64,000 nt of DNA from an uncultured Rikenellaceae bacterium (GCA_946486375.1 CAMLTW010000004.1:124001-188000), one strand, 5' to 3'. Counted from the first letter of the stretch, positions 44,670-53,444 are shown. The notes: generated by a model from the sequence alone, not told the origin. A program made the numbers and translations.

Positions 44670-44879
44670 ATGAAAAAGACTTTACTTGCAGCTATCGCTC
44701 TGGTAGCATTCTTTGCAGTATCGTGCGGCAACAACGCCAACAAAACGGCCAATGAAAACGCAGACTCTACCGTAGTGGTGGATGTGCAGGAAACGATCGT
44801 CGACACGACCGTCGTTGCAGCCGTGGATTCGAGCGCGGTCAGCGTAGCGGACACGACTGTAGCGAACAACGCACAGTAA
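44670..44879 (+). CDS. Tiny acidic low-complexity lipoprotein
   Basis: A 69-residue lipoprotein. Signal peptide with lipobox AVSCG (Cys19); the mature part of about 50 residues is built almost only of Asn, Ala, Asp, Thr, Val and Ser (DSTVVVDVQETIVDTTVVAA as its core), with no Lys, Arg or aromatics after the first few residues. It has its own promoter, a strong Shine-Dalgarno and a terminator, so it is probably a monocistronic, highly expressed surface or periplasmic peptide. I recognise no family. Confidence 0.75.
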   Translation: MKKTLLAAIALVAFFAVSCGNNANKTANENADSTVVVDVQETIVDTTVVAAVDSSAVSVADTTVANNAQ

Positions 44880-44929
44880 TCGTTTTCTCACGTCTGCCGC
44901 CAAACGACGACAGATACGAGACAACACCG

Positions 44930-44960
44930 AAAACGGAGTTTCTTTGGAAGCTCCGTTTTT
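44930..44960 (+). terminator. Terminator of the tiny lipoprotein gene
   Basis: AAAACGGAG-TTTCTTTGGAAG-CTCCGTTTTT: 9-bp stem followed by a T-run. Confidence 0.8.
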
Positions 44961-45061
44961 CCGTTTGCAACCTTTTTCTTACCGGTCATCCTCCCGAAAA
45001 CGAAGAAAATTCCCGTCCGCGAAACTTCCGTTCCGCCTTCCGCCGGATCGTTGCCGGAGAA

Positions 45062-46384
45062 TCAATCGTACAACCGCACGGGTTCGCTGCCGGGATAATA
45101 GTGGCGCAAAATTTCCTTCCAGCCGTATCCGCGGCTTCCCATGACCGCCGCACCGATCTGGCACAACCCTACGCCGTGCCCCCAACCGGCGCCTCGAAGA
45201 CGGAAAAGCGTTTTCCCTCCGACGGTTTCCCGATCCGCCACAAAAGCGGAACTGTACAGGCAGAACGGAGAAAGCGCCTGCCGGATTACGAGTTCCTTTC
45301 CCAGCACGACTGTCCGACGGCTGCCGACGATCTTCAGCCGGACAAGGCGTCCCGAAACGCCCCGTTCCACCGGAACCAACGCTTCGACGCGTCCGAATTC
45401 GATTCCCGTTTTCCGACGGATCAGTTCCGAAAGTTCGTCCTGCGCGTAAGTCACTTCCCAACGGTAAAAATCGGGCGTCTCCCGATCGTAGCCGTTCAGC
45501 ACGGTCGCCAGCAACCGACGGTCGTCCGTCCGGCAAAACGCGGGCGGTTCGGATTCGATCCACCGGCGGGCGTTTTCCTCTACCGTCAAATCGGGAATTT
45601 CGACCGCTTCCGCCGCATCCGCCACCCGTTGCAGATAAGGATGCGGAACGGGTTCCCAAACGTTTTCGAAACGCTCGGTCACGCCCCCGCAGCATTTCGA
45701 GTAACGGGCATCGCAGATCCTTCCGTCCTGCACGAGGACGATTCCTTCCGTCTCGTCCACCGCCTGCGCCGCTGCGGGAGTATAGGCCCGTGTAATCCCC
45801 TGATACCGCTGGCAATGGTCGTCGGCGCATACGTCGTACCGGGCGTGCTCCTCCCGGTCGAACCAACGGATATACTCGTCGCCGTCGTCTGCCGAAGCCG
45901 GTTGGGGCCTCTTTTCCCCTTGCTTTTTCCGCTCCAACTGGTACAGGAGCCAGCTCCGGGAAATGACGGCATGGGCTTTCAGGGAATCCAAGGGGGAACC
46001 CGCATTCATCTCGGAAGAAATGACGCTCCGCAGGTAATCTTCCACCCCGATTTCATTCACCGCCGTCACCCCTTCCCCTTCCCGGATCAGCCGCAGGCAT
46101 CCCCGGAACGTCTGATCTTCCGACCGTTGCCAATGGAATTTCTTCCCGATCACCACGTCTTTCAGCGTAAATCCCGACGCTTTCCCTTCTACCGGCACGA
46201 AAACCGCTTCCCCGGCCCAATCCCCAACCCGGAAAACCGCTTCTCCCGTCACCGTACGCCCCGAAGAAACCTCCCGGTACAGACCGTCGAACGCGACCCG
46301 GATTTCGGGAGCGGTCAGGATGCCCGCCGTTATGCGCGGTTCCTGCCCGAACAGGCCCGTATTCTTTCTTTCAGTTCCTTCCAT
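45062..46384 (-). CDS. SpoIID/LytB-domain protein without visible signal peptide
   Basis: A 440-residue SpoIID-domain protein. Known SpoIID proteins are lytic transglycosylases that cleave stem-peptide-free peptidoglycan. Family signatures are clear: GVEDYLRSVISSEM with the catalytic Glu125, SLKAHAVISRSWLLYQ, the Zn-site region DVCADDHCQRYQGIT, a second motif YSKCCGGVTERFENVW, and C-terminal AGWGHGVGLCQIGAAVMG. The N-terminus (MEGTERKNTGLFGQEPRITA) shows no signal peptide or membrane helix, so export is not obvious. Its start overlaps the DUF4922 gene by 55 bp, showing tight co-expression. Last gene of the GT2-DUF4922-SpoIID operon. Confidence 0.88.
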   Translation of the reverse strand: MEGTERKNTGLFGQEPRITAGILTAPEIRVAFDGLYREVSSGRTVTGEAVFRVGDWAGEAVFVPVEGKASGFTLKDVVIGKKFHWQRSEDQTFRGCLRLIREGEGVTAVNEIGVEDYLRSVISSEMNAGSPLDSLKAHAVISRSWLLYQLERKKQGEKRPQPASADDGDEYIRWFDREEHARYDVCADDHCQRYQGITRAYTPAAAQAVDETEGIVLVQDGRICDARYSKCCGGVTERFENVWEPVPHPYLQRVADAAEAVEIPDLTVEENARRWIESEPPAFCRTDDRRLLATVLNGYDRETPDFYRWEVTYAQDELSELIRRKTGIEFGRVEALVPVERGVSGRLVRLKIVGSRRTVVLGKELVIRQALSPFCLYSSAFVADRETVGGKTLFRLRGAGWGHGVGLCQIGAAVMGSRGYGWKEILRHYYPGSEPVRLYD

Positions 46385-47289
46385 GATTCGTCGTTCAGGG
46401 TCAGTTGTAAAAACAGATCGGTCAGCAGATCGCGGTTCATGCGCCGATAGTCGGCCTCGCGGACAGTTACGATCACCCCGGCGAAATCGACCGCTCCCGG
46501 ACTAAACAGTATCCGGCCTTCTCCCTCCGCGTAAAACTGTCGGGGCCGGTGACCCTGCCGGGGGAAAAGCACCAGCCGATAGCCGCGCTGCGTGTACCAG
46601 GCCACGATGTTTACCCGCGGTTCGGACAACTCCGGTTGCAAAGAAGCGAACGCTTCCATGATCTGCCCGGCGGCATTCGCAACCTCCTTTTCGTCCCGAC
46701 CGTCCACCACCAACGCTTTCCGCAGGAAATGCTCCATACCGAATATGCGGATTCCGTCCTTTTCCCGAAGCAGGCTTTTCTCCGGCCATCGCTCAGCCTC
46801 ATACTCCACGGGCAGTACTCCGCGGCAAACCGCCTGGAAATGTAAGTGATCCGGAGCCGAGGCTCCTCCTTCCGGGCCGTTGTAAAACACGGCGAAACCG
46901 TCCAGCCGACGGGTAAAGTCCAACAGTTCGGATACTCTTCCGGCAATGAACTGCGGTATGTGCTCCCGCGCGGCGATAGTCAGGTGATCGGGAAATATCG
47001 GGAAAGGATTCACCAGTATGTCGTAATCGCCGAAGGGAATCGCCCGCTGCTGCGAAGGCCGGTTTTCGCGGCACAAAAAGCAGGGGCGTTCCCGAATCGC
47101 ATGCGCATCCACCGGCGCAGACGTGGAACGGATGCGCGCCCGGTTGAACTGCACGTCGAAACGGAATCCCGGAAAACGGATGCTTTTGACCTGCACCTGC
47201 GTCAACTGCGCATAATGCTCCCGCGCCGTATCCCACTCCGTCAACTGCTCTGCAATAAGGGCTTCCGCCCGTTTATCCAATGCTTCCAT
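46330..47289 (-). CDS. DUF4922 protein, GalT/Ap4A-phosphorylase-like
   Basis: A 319-residue HIT-superfamily protein. Zn-type CFLC pair (RPCFLCREN, about 70-80), the FPIFPDHLTIAAREH segment typical of GalT/Apa1 proteins, and the active-site HxHxQ-like motif GGASAPDHLHFQAV. A second region (YRLVLFPRQGHRPRQFYAEG) also resembles nucleotide-sugar phosphorylases. The natural substrate is unknown; a nucleoside-diphosphate sugar or dinucleotide is a reasonable guess. ATG 47289 was chosen over an in-frame TTG 12 bp earlier. It lies 8 bp after the GT2 gene. Confidence 0.83.
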   Translation of the reverse strand: MEALDKRAEALIAEQLTEWDTAREHYAQLTQVQVKSIRFPGFRFDVQFNRARIRSTSAPVDAHAIRERPCFLCRENRPSQQRAIPFGDYDILVNPFPIFPDHLTIAAREHIPQFIAGRVSELLDFTRRLDGFAVFYNGPEGGASAPDHLHFQAVCRGVLPVEYEAERWPEKSLLREKDGIRIFGMEHFLRKALVVDGRDEKEVANAAGQIMEAFASLQPELSEPRVNIVAWYTQRGYRLVLFPRQGHRPRQFYAEGEGRILFSPGAVDFAGVIVTVREADYRRMNRDLLTDLFLQLTLNDESWKELKERIRACSGRNRA

Positions 47290-47297
47290 CGTTCTTT

Positions 47298-48734
47298 TCA
47301 AAATTCATCCGTCCGCTCGTGACGGTTCATGCGCTGCCGGGCCGCCAGCTCCAGCGTCCGGATCCGGTCCTTGTACCGGTCGTGCGCATTGATTTTTTCC
47401 TGAGTCAGCGCCGCATCCGAATTTCCCTCCCATCTGCGGCAGAGGTAAAGCGGCTCGTAAATCCGACCGATCCGGTACCTCCTTGACAGGGCCAGCCCCA
47501 CCGCATAATCCTCGCCGTAGGAAACGTCCGGAAAAAGCAGACGCCGCAACACGGGGACGGAAAAGGCCCGCGGCGCCCCCAGTCCGTTGATGCGCAAGGC
47601 GTTGTTCGGGCCGTTTTCGTCCGTCCATTCCCGATGGTCGACGATTCCGGGCGGAATTTCGTTCAAGCGGGCATCCACCATCCGGTAGCTCCCGATCACC
47701 ATCGCGCACCGTTCGGCATAAAACCGTTCCGTAATCCGTTCCAGCACCCGGTCGTCGATGTAAAGGTCGTCGCTGTCGAGCTGTACGGCGAACCGTCCGC
47801 AGGCCGGATGCATCACCGCCTCGTTCCAGCATCCGCCGATTCCCAGATCCCGACGCTGCGGAATTACGTGCACCACCCGCGAATCTCCGGCCGCCAGCTC
47901 CCGAAGCGCCTCCGTCGTCCCGTCGTCCGAATGGTTGTCCACCACGATCACGTTATAAGGGCGCTGCAAACGCTGTTTCAACGCCGACCGGACGGCATCC
48001 CCCACGGTCGCCGCCCGGTTCCGCACCGGAATCACCACCGACGCCTCCACCGCAAAACCGACCTCTTCCGAAAAATCGAGGGCCGGTCTTTCCGCTGCAA
48101 GATATGCGCCAATCGCTTTCAGGTGATCCGTACACGCTTCCTCCATCTCGATCTGCGCCTCCCGGTTATGGGGGTTCACGTAATCGAACTGCTTTTCCCC
48201 CGACCGCCGGCAGTCGGTTTCCGCTTCGGTATAGAGGTATTCGGGCAGATGCAACACCGATCCCAGCCGGGAAAGCCGGAGCCGCAGATCGTACCACCCC
48301 GCATACCGGTACGCCTTCTTCATCCCGGCCGCCGCCTCCCGGAAAAGCGCAGCATCGAGCAGAAAAACGGAACCGAAATCGAAACCGTCCCGCAGGCTCC
48401 CCGGCTGGTAATCCACGACCGGATGCGGTTCGGTTCCCGGTCCCTTCGTCTGCCGGTAATCGGCATAAGTCAGGGCGGCCCCCGTCTCCGAGGCCGCCTG
48501 CACCATGCGCCGGACGGCATGCGGCCCCGGCTCCAGAACGAAGGGTTTGACATAGAGCAACAGATAAGGCGTCCGCACCCGTCCGGCCAGGTTTTTCCAC
48601 GTTTCCGTCCGTCCGAAAGATTCCGGCACGGTTTCCACCGAAGCGACGATCTCCGAAGCCAGCAACGCCCGCGTCGTTTCCCGAACCGCTTCCGCGTCCC
48701 CGCCGGCGATGAAACAACTCACGATTTTGTCCAT
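47298..48734 (-). CDS. Tandem-domain glycosyltransferase family 2 protein
   Basis: A 478-residue protein. The C-terminal half (from about 230) is a canonical GT2 domain: [34 protein letters not shown], the DXD-like QLDSDDLY and [16 protein letters not shown]. The first 220 residues look like a second, degenerate GT-A fold ([21 protein letters not shown]), so the protein has two halves. First gene of the operon GT2-DUF4922-SpoIID, divergent from the sugar kinase-murQ genes. Acceptor and donor unknown. Confidence 0.88.
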   Translation of the reverse strand: MDKIVSCFIAGGDAEAVRETTRALLASEIVASVETVPESFGRTETWKNLAGRVRTPYLLLYVKPFVLEPGPHAVRRMVQAASETGAALTYADYRQTKGPGTEPHPVVDYQPGSLRDGFDFGSVFLLDAALFREAAAGMKKAYRYAGWYDLRLRLSRLGSVLHLPEYLYTEAETDCRRSGEKQFDYVNPHNREAQIEMEEACTDHLKAIGAYLAAERPALDFSEEVGFAVEASVVIPVRNRAATVGDAVRSALKQRLQRPYNVIVVDNHSDDGTTEALRELAAGDSRVVHVIPQRRDLGIGGCWNEAVMHPACGRFAVQLDSDDLYIDDRVLERITERFYAERCAMVIGSYRMVDARLNEIPPGIVDHREWTDENGPNNALRINGLGAPRAFSVPVLRRLLFPDVSYGEDYAVGLALSRRYRIGRIYEPLYLCRRWEGNSDAALTQEKINAHDRYKDRIRTLELAARQRMNRHERTDEF

Positions 48735-48750
48735 TCTCCGCTATTTGCTC

Positions 48751-48758
48751 CAAAAGTA
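48751..48758 (-). promoter_or_regulatory. -7 element of the GT2-DUF4922-SpoIID operon
   Basis: CAAAAGTA on the plus strand (TACTTTTG on the minus strand), 17 bp before ATG 48734. The divergent kinase gene starts only 50 bp away, so the two promoters overlap. Confidence 0.55.
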
Positions 48759-48799
48759 GCAAAAATTAATGCTAATTTTACGGATCGAAAACAAAGGGT

Positions 48800-49681
48800 A
48801 TGATCGCCATAGCGGACAGCGGTTCCACACGGACGGAATGGATTTTCACCGGGAACGGGAAAACGACCCAGCACGAAACGCCGGGCCTCAATCCCCTGCA
48901 CCTTTCGGAAGCGGAACTGCGCGCCCGGATCCGGGAAGCCGTCGCCCTGATCGAAGCCGACCGGGAACGGCAGGGCGTTCCCGCAGCAGCTAGGCCGGGG
49001 CTGTGTCCCGATGCGCTTTATTTCTACGGAGCCGGCTGCATCCCGTCAGAGTGCAGAAAAACGGAACGTCTGCTGGCGGAAGCCTTTCGCGCCGGACGGG
49101 TCGAAGCAGAAAGCGACCTGTCGGGAGCAGCCCGGGCCTTGTGCGGTCATACTCCCGGCATCGCCTGCATTCTGGGAACGGGATCGAACTCGTGCTATTA
49201 CGACGGTGCGGCGATCCGGGAACATATCCCCCCGCTCGGATTCATCCTCGGAGACGAGGGAAGCGGGGCCGCGCTGGGGAAAAAACTTTTGGGCGACCTG
49301 CTGAAAGGCCGCCTGGCTCCGGAACTGCGTACGGCATTCTTTGAAAAATACCGGCTCACGGAAGCGCAGATGCTGCAATCCGTCTACCGGGAACCGATGC
49401 CGTCCCGATTTCTGGCCGGATTCGCGCCTTTCCTCCGTGAAAACATCGGGCATCCGGAAATCGCAAACCTCGTATCGGCCTCTTTCGCGGAATTTTTCGA
49501 GCGGAACGTTCTTCGGTATAGCGGAGCGAAAACCCTTCCGATCGCCTTCATCGGCAGCATCGCCTTCCATTTCGCTTCGCAACTGCGGCAGGTCGCCGAA
49601 CGCTACGGTGTTCGGATCGGGAAAATCGAAGCCTCGCCGTTGGAAGGACTGCTGGCCTATCACACGGAAAACCGAAAATGA
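48800..49681 (+). CDS. BadF/BadG-family amino-sugar kinase (GlcNAc/MurNAc kinase-like)
   Basis: ASKHA-fold sugar kinase, 293 residues, of the BadF/BadG/NagK-like family. Phosphate-1 motif IADSGSTRTEW at the N-terminus, GIACILGTGSNS (phosphate-2) and LGDEGSGAALGKKLL. Next-door murQ suggests a role in phosphorylating MurNAc or GlcNAc released during peptidoglycan recycling; BadF-family kinases with that activity (MurK) are known in Clostridium and Tannerella. It ends 1 bp before the murQ ATG. The substrate is inferred from context. Confidence 0.88.
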   Translation: MIAIADSGSTRTEWIFTGNGKTTQHETPGLNPLHLSEAELRARIREAVALIEADRERQGVPAAARPGLCPDALYFYGAGCIPSECRKTERLLAEAFRAGRVEAESDLSGAARALCGHTPGIACILGTGSNSCYYDGAAIREHIPPLGFILGDEGSGAALGKKLLGDLLKGRLAPELRTAFFEKYRLTEAQMLQSVYREPMPSRFLAGFAPFLRENIGHPEIANLVSASFAEFFERNVLRYSGAKTLPIAFIGSIAFHFASQLRQVAERYGVRIGKIEASPLEGLLAYHTENRK

Positions 49682-49682
49682 C

Positions 49683-50498
49683 ATGATCAACTATACCGAA
49701 CAGACCTCGGCCCACGACCATCTGGAAACGATGACCCCGGAACAGTTGCTGCGGGCCATCAACGAAGAAGACGCCAAAATCCACCTGGCGGTACGGGAAG
49801 CCATTCCCCAAATCGTCCGGCTGGTGGAAGAAATCGTGCCCCGGATGCAGCGCGGAGGGCGGCTTTTCTACATCGGAGCCGGCACCAGCGGCCGGTTGGG
49901 CGTGCTGGACGCCTCGGAAATGCCCCCGACCTACGGCGTGCCGCCCACGCTGGTGGTCGGTCTGATCGCAGGCGGGGACACGGCCATCCGCAAGGCGGTC
50001 GAAGGAGCGGAAGACGACACGCAACTGGCCTGGAAGGATTTACAGGCTCACGGGATCGGCCCGAACGATACGGTCGTCGGCATCGCGGCATCGGGAACGA
50101 CGCCTTATGTGCTGGGCGGCCTGCAAACGGCACGGGAACAGGGCCTGCTGACCGGTGCGGTGACCTGCAACCCCGGCTCTCCCGTGACGCAGGCGGCGGA
50201 ACACCCCATCGTAGCGGCGGTCGGGCCGGAGTTCGTCACCGGCAGCACCCGGATGAAAGCGGGCACGGCGCAGAAAATGATTCTGAACATGATTTCGACC
50301 GCCGTCATGATCCGGCTGGGACGCGTACGGGGCAACAAAATGGTGAACATGCAGCTCACCAACCGGAAACTGGTGGGACGGGGCATCCGGATGATCGTCG
50401 AAGAAACGGGGCTTTCCCCGACGGAAGCGGAGGCGCTTTTGCTGGAACACGGTTCCGTTCGCCGGGCGCTGGAAGCGTACGGGAAAAGGCAGAAATAA
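49683..50498 (+). CDS. murQ: N-acetylmuramic acid 6-phosphate etherase
   Basis: Cleaves the lactyl ether of MurNAc-6-phosphate to give GlcNAc-6-phosphate and D-lactate, in peptidoglycan recycling. 271 residues with the SIS domain and hallmarks RLFYIGAGTSGRLGVLDASEMPPTYG (read as GAGTSGRLGVLD and EMPPTYG), IAGGDTAIRKAVEGAEDD and TGSTRMKAGTAQK. The start is ATG 49683; an upstream in-frame stretch overlaps the kinase gene and is a shadow. Immediate neighbour of the kinase, consistent with sequential steps. Confidence 0.95.
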   Translation: MINYTEQTSAHDHLETMTPEQLLRAINEEDAKIHLAVREAIPQIVRLVEEIVPRMQRGGRLFYIGAGTSGRLGVLDASEMPPTYGVPPTLVVGLIAGGDTAIRKAVEGAEDDTQLAWKDLQAHGIGPNDTVVGIAASGTTPYVLGGLQTAREQGLLTGAVTCNPGSPVTQAAEHPIVAAVGPEFVTGSTRMKAGTAQKMILNMISTAVMIRLGRVRGNKMVNMQLTNRKLVGRGIRMIVEETGLSPTEAEALLLEHGSVRRALEAYGKRQK

Positions 50499-50565
50499 GC
50501 CTCCTTTATTTCTTCAAGCAGTTCTTTAACCCCTTCCGGAAACCGCCTTGTCGCCGATACTATCG

Positions 50566-50598
50566 AAAAAAAGGCGCCGCATAAGCGGCGCCCTTTTT
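50566..50598. terminator. Strong bidirectional terminator
   Basis: AAAAAAGGCGCCGC-ATAA-GCGGCGCCCTTTTT: long perfect stem with A- and T-runs, between convergent murQ and rny. Confidence 0.92.
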
Positions 50599-50647
50599 CG
50601 GCCTTCTGCCTTGTCTCTTCCATCAAAGCACCCGACTCCACGACCTC

Positions 50648-52192
50648 CTACTTGGCGTAGCTGATGGAACGGGTTTCCCGAATCACGGTGATCTTCACCT
50701 GTCCCGGATAGGTCATTTCGTCCTGAATCTTCTTGGCGATGTCGCGCGAAAGCTGGTCGGCTTCCTGGTCGCTCAGCTTGTCGCTGCCGACGATCACCCG
50801 CAGTTCCCGGCCCGCCTGAATGGCGTACGTCTTCATCACGCCCGGATAGGACATCGCCATGTCTTCCATCTCCTTCAGTCGCTTGATATAGGATTCCACC
50901 ACTTCGCGCCTTGCTCCCGGCCTCGCCCCCGAAATGGCGTCGCAAACCTGCACGATCGGAGCGATCAGCGAAGTCATTTCCGTTTCGTCGTGGTGCGCTC
51001 CGATGGCGTTCACCACTTCCGGCTTCTCCTTGTACTTCTCGGCCAGCTTCATCCCGATGATGGCGTGCGGCAATTCCGGTTCGTCGTCGGGCACCTTTCC
51101 GATGTCGTGCAGCAGCCCGGCACGGCGCGCCACCTTCGGATTCAACCCCAGCTCGGCGGCCATGATTCCGCACAGATTAGCGGTTTCCCGCGAGTGCTGC
51201 AAGAGGTTCTGTCCGTAGGACGAACGGTATTTCATTTTCCCGATCAGTCGGATCAGTTCGGGATGCAGCCCGTGGATTCCCAGGTCAATGGTCGTCCGTT
51301 TCCCGACTTCCACGATTTCCTCCTCAATCTGCTTCTGCACCTTGGCCACCACTTCCTCAATGCGCGCCGGATGGATGCGGCCGTCGGTCACCAGCTGGTG
51401 AAGCGCCAGTCGGGCGATTTCCCGCCGCACCGGATCGAATCCGGAAAGGATAATGGCTTCCGGAGTGTCGTCCACGATGATTTCCACGCCCGTGGCCGCT
51501 TCCAGCGCCCGGATGTTCCGGCCTTCGCGTCCGATGATCCGGCCTTTCACTTCGTCGCTGTCGATGTTGAACACCGTTACCGAATTTTCGATGGCCGTTT
51601 CGGTCGCCACGCGCTGGATGGACTGCACCACGATCCGTTTGGCTTCCTTGTTCGCCGTCATCTTGGCCTCTTCCACCACCTCGTTGATGTAGGTCATGGC
51701 GTCGCTCTTGGCTTCCGTTTTCAGGGACTCGATCAAGACGTTTTTGGCTTCTTCCGAACTCATGCCGCTGATCTGTTCCAGCAGGGCGATCTGTTCCTTG
51801 AATTTCCGGTCCAGCTCCTCCTGCCGCGCTCCGAGCGCCTGAGCCTGGCTTTCCAGGTGTTCCCGCTGGGCAGCGAGTTCCTTGTCTTTTTTCTGGAGTT
51901 CGTCGGCACGCTGGTTCAGCCCCCGTTCCCGTTCCTTCAGTTTGGATTCCACCTGCGCGATCCGGCCGTTCCGTTCGTTCACCGCCTTTTCGTGTTCCGC
52001 CTTGAGCTGTATGAAACGTTCCTTGGCCTGCAGGATTTTTTCCTTTCTGATCATTTCCGCCTCCGACTCCGCCTCCTTCAACATCGTCTTCGAGCGTTTT
52101 TCGGTGCTCTTCCGGACGATAAAGTAGGTGGCGAAACCCGTCACGGCCGAAACCAGCACCGCTATGATTACAATGGTAACTACATCCATCAT
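50648..52192 (-). CDS. rny: Ribonuclease Y
   Basis: Membrane-anchored endoribonuclease that starts mRNA decay. 514 residues: N-terminal membrane helix (about 3-24), a long coiled coil (about 30-190; [20 protein letters not shown]), a KH domain (about 205-275; [13 protein letters not shown]) and the HD domain with GLLHDIGK (metal-binding His-Asp). Usual length. Only a presumed 6S RNA gene separates it from zapA. Confidence 0.97.
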   Translation of the reverse strand: MMDVVTIVIIAVLVSAVTGFATYFIVRKSTEKRSKTMLKEAESEAEMIRKEKILQAKERFIQLKAEHEKAVNERNGRIAQVESKLKERERGLNQRADELQKKDKELAAQREHLESQAQALGARQEELDRKFKEQIALLEQISGMSSEEAKNVLIESLKTEAKSDAMTYINEVVEEAKMTANKEAKRIVVQSIQRVATETAIENSVTVFNIDSDEVKGRIIGREGRNIRALEAATGVEIIVDDTPEAIILSGFDPVRREIARLALHQLVTDGRIHPARIEEVVAKVQKQIEEEIVEVGKRTTIDLGIHGLHPELIRLIGKMKYRSSYGQNLLQHSRETANLCGIMAAELGLNPKVARRAGLLHDIGKVPDDEPELPHAIIGMKLAEKYKEKPEVVNAIGAHHDETEMTSLIAPIVQVCDAISGARPGARREVVESYIKRLKEMEDMAMSYPGVMKTYAIQAGRELRVIVGSDKLSDQEADQLSRDIAKKIQDEMTYPGQVKITVIRETRSISYAK

Positions 52193-52237
52193 GTGTTTGA
52201 ATTTTTAGATTATATATAGTGTTAACTCATGCATACA

Positions 52238-52449
52238 AAAATCCCGCATTGAAATTCCTTTTGTGGTTTGACGAATCCTCAGTATCGTCACGAGCGGAGA
52301 GTCCGGCGATTCGCAAACGTCCAACGTCCCCCTCCGAAGAGAAGAAACCGCATCGCTGCGGGTAAGGCCTGTTTTTGAAAAACCGAGATGATCTCCAATG
52401 GTAATAAATGTTAAGTTTCGCAAAGCAAAAAGGAATCAATGCGGGAAAA
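52238..52449 (-). ncRNA. ssrS: Probable 6S RNA (Bacteroidales-type)
   Basis: A gene-free stretch that folds as a long closed rod on the minus strand. The ends pair over about 25 positions: CCCGCATTGA-TTCCTTTTTG at the 5' side with CAAAAGGAATTTCAATGCGGG at the 3' side, the latter followed by a T-run (ATTTTT) like an intrinsic terminator. The middle (about 150 nt) can form the internal loops and terminal hairpin of 6S RNA, e.g. CCCGCAGCGATGCGG. Its place beside zapA matches the location of ssrS next to zapA (ygfE) in gamma-proteobacteria. A covariance-model search was not possible here, and ends are approximate. Confidence 0.55.
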
Positions 52450-52688
52450 TCTTTGATTTCTCTTATTTTACCTATGTAAAAGAACCTGTTTTTTCTTTTT
52501 ATGCCGTTCCGACTTTCCGGAACCGTTCATCCGTTTGCGTCCTGCCTCGCACTTCCCTTCTCTCCCCCGGATGCCTCCGGTTCACTCTACCTGCTTTCCT
52601 CTCCCCTTCCGACGCTTTTACCTGTTTCGTCTCTGCCGCCCCTCTCCTGCCTTCTTCCACCCCTGCTCCGGCCTCCCGGTCACACCGC
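52450..52688. other. Gap between the presumed 6S RNA and zapA
   Basis: About 240 bp, very pyrimidine-rich on the plus strand. Open frames here give Ser/Leu/Pro-rich, low-complexity peptides and I take them as non-coding. No clear -7 element for either strand. Confidence 0.5.
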
Positions 52689-53039
52689 TCACCTCTCTCC
52701 TCCCGCTCCGGCGTCCTCTTCCGGGGAGTCCGTCCTCTCTTTCTTCTGCGGCGCCTCTCCTCCCGGAATCTTCCGCAACTCCTCCTCGAATTTTTCCAGT
52801 TCTCCGATCACCGGAGACAGATCGTGTTTCAGTTCGCTGTCGATGTTCGTCAGTGCCATTTGCAGCGCCACCATGGCCAGGTAATTTTCCAGATCGGCGC
52901 TGTAGCGTCTGCTGTAAAGCGTCACCAACTCATTGACCTCCCTGGCCGCCCGCCGGTACTTCTCCTCTTCCCGACGATCAATCGTCAGGGGATATTCCCG
53001 CCCCGCTATCCGCAGGGTTATTCTGAAATCGTATCCCAT
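52689..53039 (-). CDS. zapA: Cell division protein ZapA
   Basis: Z-ring-associated protein that cross-links FtsZ filaments. 116 residues: N-terminal beta-rich part with ITLRIAGREYPLTID, the conserved EEKYRRAAREVNELV helix and a long coiled coil (YLAMVALQMALTNIDSELKHD). The C-terminus is a Gly/Glu tail. It lies 114 bp downstream of a small coiled-coil gene, a pairing seen in other Bacteroidota to my knowledge. Confidence 0.88.
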   Translation of the reverse strand: MGYDFRITLRIAGREYPLTIDRREEEKYRRAAREVNELVTLYSRRYSADLENYLAMVALQMALTNIDSELKHDLSPVIGELEKFEEELRKIPGGEAPQKKERTDSPEEDAGAGGER

Positions 53040-53153
53040 CGATCGTCTTTCCGTATCACCTTGTCACCCTTCGCACCGTACCCCATCGCCTGCCCGCCTC
53101 TGCGCATCGTCTCTGCAATCCACCTCCATTCTCCCTTCCACCCGGCTTCCGCG

Positions 53154-53444
53154 CTATCGGTTCATCAGGGCGATGCACCGGTCAATTTCCCGCAATAACT
53201 TATTGACCCTTTCCCTGGCAGGCCGGTAACCGCCCGACACTTCCGAAATCCCGGAGGAAAGTTCCAGCACCCGAACACGCCGTTCCAGTTCCGCCACCCG
53301 ACGCTCCAATTCCGCCTTCTCATCCCGCAGCCGATCGCGTTCGGTTTCCGTCCTGTGCAAAGTATGCTCCAGCCGCATCCGATCCGCCGCGATCCCCTTC
53401 ACCCTCGTCCTCAGCCGGGCGATTATATTCCGAACCTCGTCCAT
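53154..53444 (-). CDS. Small coiled-coil protein, ZapA partner candidate
   Basis: A 96-residue protein that is almost one continuous coiled coil: heptads across RTETERDRLRDEKAELERRV and VAELERRVRVLELS, with a short C-terminal helix (KLLREIDRCIALMNR). It resembles ZapB in size and layout but I see no sequence identity. Location just upstream of zapA suggests a role at the division site. Function not established. Confidence 0.7.
   Translation of the reverse strand: MDEVRNIIARLRTRVKGIAADRMRLEHTLHRTETERDRLRDEKAELERRVAELERRVRVLELSSGISEVSGGYRPARERVNKLLREIDRCIALMNR

Noticed and set aside
52501..52936. Ser/Pro/Leu-rich frames in the zapA region on the plus strand
   Set aside because: They come from a pyrimidine-rich strand opposite zapA and its downstream spacer; low complexity only.
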